DNA of 64,000 nucleotides, taken from positions 213,086 to 277,085 of the forward strand of contig JAXLSS010000004.1 in assembly GCA_046330395.1 (NCBI GenBank). The letters are read 5' to 3'. Below are positions 62,273 to 64,000 of this stretch, piece by piece; the stretch's first letter is position 1; each line of letters begins with the position of its first letter. The translations under genes and the position numbers were made by a program. Source of the stretch: Ga0077560 sp046330395. GTDB taxonomy: Bacteria > Actinomycetota > Thermoleophilia > Miltoncostaeales > Miltoncostaeaceae. The notes under the pieces are model-generated. The model searched no databases. It saw only the letters and a program-made list of their open reading frames with translations, and was not told the DNA's origin.

Positions 62273-62967
62273 ATGCCGGACCCTCCGAACACCCCGCTCG
62301 GCGGCCACGTGTTCCTCGATCCCCGCGACCGCCTGCGCATCCGCCGCGCCGAGGAGGCCGGCGACCCGTTCGAGTTCCACCTGGACGACCGGGAGCAGCT
62401 GTGTCTGAACACCCTGGACGGTGAGGCGCCCGTGGTGGTGGGGCGCTCGTCCACCGCCACCATCAGCCTGGGCTGGGACCTGCAGGTGAGCGGCCGTCAC
62501 GCCGTGCTGGAGTGCCTGGCGGGCGAGTGGGTGGTGATCGACAACGACTCCACCAACGGCACGCTGGTGGACGGCCGGCGGGTGGTGGACCGGCGCCGCC
62601 TCATCGACGGGTCGGTCATCACCATGGGGCACGCCAACTGGTGTTCCGTGACCCCACACCGCGCACGGGCGCCACCGTGCCCGCCAACGCGGGCACCGCC
62701 GAGCGGTTCCTCAACGCCACCCAGCGGCGGGTGCTATCGGCGGCGCTGTGCGAGCCATCGCTGCTGGCGGGCGAGCTGCGCGTGCCGCCCAGCAACGCCG
62801 AGGTGGCGGCGCGCATCCACCGCGGCGTGGAGACGGTGCGCACCGGCATGGGTGCGCTGTACAAGGCATTCCAGATCGCGGGTGAGGACGGTGCCGCCAA
62901 GCGCATGCGGCTGGTGGAGACGGCGGTGCGCGTGGGTGCCGCCGACCTGTCCGCGCTGGAGGACTGA
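62273..62967 (+). CDS. FHA domain protein with C-terminal HTH-like region, one frame break
   Basis: About 231 residues. FHA domain at about 45-125: VVVGRSSTATISLGWDLQVSGRHAVLE and VIDNDSTNGTLVDGRRV carry the GRS, SxxH and NG signatures that bind phosphothreonine. After a break near 62643 (one C missing in HAN-LVFRDP) comes a helical part, FLNATQRRVLSAALCEPS...NAEVAARIHRGVETVRTGMGALYKAF, which resembles a GerE/LuxR-type HTH. It may couple Ser/Thr kinase signals to transcription. Confidence 0.75.
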
Positions 62968-63127
62968 GCGACCCCGGAGCCGGGGTGGGGAGGGGGTGAG
63001 CGTTTCACCCCCACCGCGTCTGTTGCCGCCCCGCGCGCTGCGGGAGTGTGGCTCCGACACCACCACCGGTGTCCGCCAGCCGCGACCGAGGGGTCGCGCA
63101 TCCACCAGCAGAGAAAGGACGCTCGCC

Positions 63128-63574
63128 ATGAGCACCACCCTTGAGGACAACATCACGCACAACACGCCCATCCCGGCCCTGTTCTCGGGCAGCATGTCCG
63201 TGAAGATGACCGAGCCCACCGGCGACGTGAACCCCACCAACGCCGAGGTCGACTCCGCCCTGCCGTTCGACGTGCAGGTGTCGTGGACCCAGTCCGGCTT
63301 CATCGCCGGCATCCTGGGCACCATCAGCAGCCAGTGGGTCGTGGAGCTCGTCTACGACCGCATCGGCGGCCCCGAGGGCGACGCGCCCGCCGCGCCGAAC
63401 CCGCGGCTCATCAGCGCCTCCGACGGCACGCTCACCAACAGCACCACGTTCACGGTTCCGGCCGGCTCGCTGCCGGCGGGCGTGTACAGCATGGTCGTGC
63501 TGCTCAGCCTGAAAGACTCCTACGGGCTGCGTCTGGCCGCCTTCGAGGAGATCCGGCCCTTCCGCGTCTACTAG
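63128..63574 (+). CDS. 148-residue protein of unknown function
   Basis: ATG 63128 after AGAAAGGA. A soluble, beta-rich sequence without signal peptide: SMSVKMTEPTGDVNPTNAE, FDVQVSWTQSGFIAGIL, WVVELVYDRIGG, FTVPAGSLPAGVYSMVVLLSLKD and FEEIRPFRVY. The alternation suggests a single Ig-like or jelly-roll sandwich. No cysteines. No family recognised. Close to the FHA gene and a small CxxC protein, which might form one transcript. Confidence 0.65.
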   Translation: MSTTLEDNITHNTPIPALFSGSMSVKMTEPTGDVNPTNAEVDSALPFDVQVSWTQSGFIAGILGTISSQWVVELVYDRIGGPEGDAPAAPNPRLISASDGTLTNSTTFTVPAGSLPAGVYSMVVLLSLKDSYGLRLAAFEEIRPFRVY

Positions 63575-63612
63575 TGGCCCGCGGCGGCATGGGAACGGGA
63601 AGGAGTCCGGTC

Positions 63613-63771
63613 ATGAACGAATCGCCATTGACGGTGCCGGCCAGGATGGCCTGGGTCTCCTGTGCCGCCTGCTGGGGGCAGCGCCGCATCGCCCACCAGC
63701 ACGATGGGTGCCTCACCTGGACGACGTGCTCCTGGTGCCTCGGCATCGGGGAGACCCTCGTCGCCCTGTGA
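63613..63771 (+). CDS. 52-residue CxxC zinc-ribbon-like protein
   Basis: ATG 63613 after AAGGAG. WVSCAACWGQRRIAHQHDG and TTCSWCLGIGETLV carry two C-x2-C-x-G knuckles like the DnaJ zinc-finger repeat, with one further Cys. Probably binds one zinc. Function unknown; may be an accessory of the preceding 148-residue protein. Confidence 0.65.
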   Translation: MNESPLTVPARMAWVSCAACWGQRRIAHQHDGCLTWTTCSWCLGIGETLVAL

Positions 63772-63820
63772 TGCAGCGTGGCGGCCGCCCGCCGGCGGCC
63801 GCCGCTCGCATCATTCGCCG

Positions 63821-64000
63821 CTAGAGCAGCCCGCGCCGCACCAGCTCGGCGCCCACCTGCTCGCACATCTGACGGTGCTCGGGCAGCCGGTCGCGCCCCG
63901 GGTCACCCTGCGGCAGGCTCAGCGTGGCCGACACGCGGCGACTCAGGAAGGAGTACGCCGACTGCAGACGGTCGGCCGGCCATTCCTCCACCGGACCCAC
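63821..64000 (-). CDS. C-terminal fragment of an unknown protein (cut by window edge)
   Basis: The last 60 codons of a minus-strand gene, ending at TAG 63823-63821: EEWPADRLQSAYSFLSRR, SATLSLPQGDPGRD and LPEHRQMCEQVGAELVRRGL. Helical and charged. No family recognised from this piece. Confidence 0.55.
   Translation of the reverse strand: MGPVEEWPADRLQSAYSFLSRRVSATLSLPQGDPGRDRLPEHRQMCEQVGAELVRRGLL

Noticed and set aside
1..64000. CRISPR arrays, tRNAs, rRNAs, insertion sequences, prophage genes
   Set aside because: Looked for direct repeats with spacers, transposase motifs and RNA gene signatures; none seen. The repeats found are protein-level repeats within genes.

Overview
The window is 64 kb of very GC-rich DNA (about 70 percent or more by eye) with dense, often overlapping genes, many GTG starts, GTGA/ATGA stop-start overlaps, group 2 and group 3 sigma factors and anti-sigma partner switching. 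This fits an actinobacterium. Secreted proteins with VWFD, lysyl-oxidase-like, collagen-like and BNR/Ig repeats on short signal peptides are commonly seen in Thermoleophilia (Solirubrobacterales and relatives). That class assignment is an inference. No rRNA, tRNA, CRISPR array, transposase or phage gene was found.

Layout. (1) 1-10.7 kb: a secreted or cell-surface block. It holds a peptidase S51 fragment, a HExxH peptidase/VWFD protein, a BNR propeller, a ScyD-like propeller, a thioester-domain/DUF11 protein, a CHRD-cytochrome c fusion and a lysyl-oxidase-like protein that lacks two copper histidines. (2) 10.7-14.4 kb: an acyltransferase and membrane-protein run that is frameshifted and rearranged, then an HNH nuclease. 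(3) 14.5-21.3 kb: an Ig-repeat protein, a four-gene ABC exporter operon (two ATPases, two permeases that seem to start at CTG), and a collagen-like protein. (4) 21.3-53.6 kb: a general-stress island. (5) 53.5-59.3 kb: housekeeping and metabolic genes (macro domain, kynureninase, methyltransferase, PfkB kinase, DsrE). (6) 59.3-64 kb: a TetR regulator with its palindromic operator, a secreted metzincin, an FHA-HTH protein and small unknowns.

The stress island is the main find. It contains a SigB/SigF-type sigma factor with its RsbW-like anti-sigma factor (GTGA overlap), two STAS antagonists, a MEDS-STAS/MEDS-ATPase pair, a degenerate RsbW-like protein next to a second (group 2) sigma factor, and a roughly 1,890-residue multidomain protein joining histidine kinase, receiver, PAS/GAF, SpoIIE-type PP2C phosphatase and RsbW-type ATPase modules. 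About twenty intergenic sites in the island match one promoter pattern, GTTT(C/G)-N13-16-GGG(T/A/C)A(C/T). They stand upstream of sigB itself, topoisomerase IB, wrbA, DJ-1/PfpI, ChaB, SRPBCC, glycogen-debranching/glycosyltransferase genes and many small acidic, proline-rich or membrane proteins. I read this as a self-regulated general stress regulon packed into about 31 kb, with its upstream signalling genes included.

Quality note: at least seven genes carry 1-nt frame breaks, mostly in short G or C runs, and often several breaks in one gene that cancel. This looks like residual indel error of a long-read or metagenome assembly rather than true decay. For those genes I give the span of the intended gene and mark the breaks.
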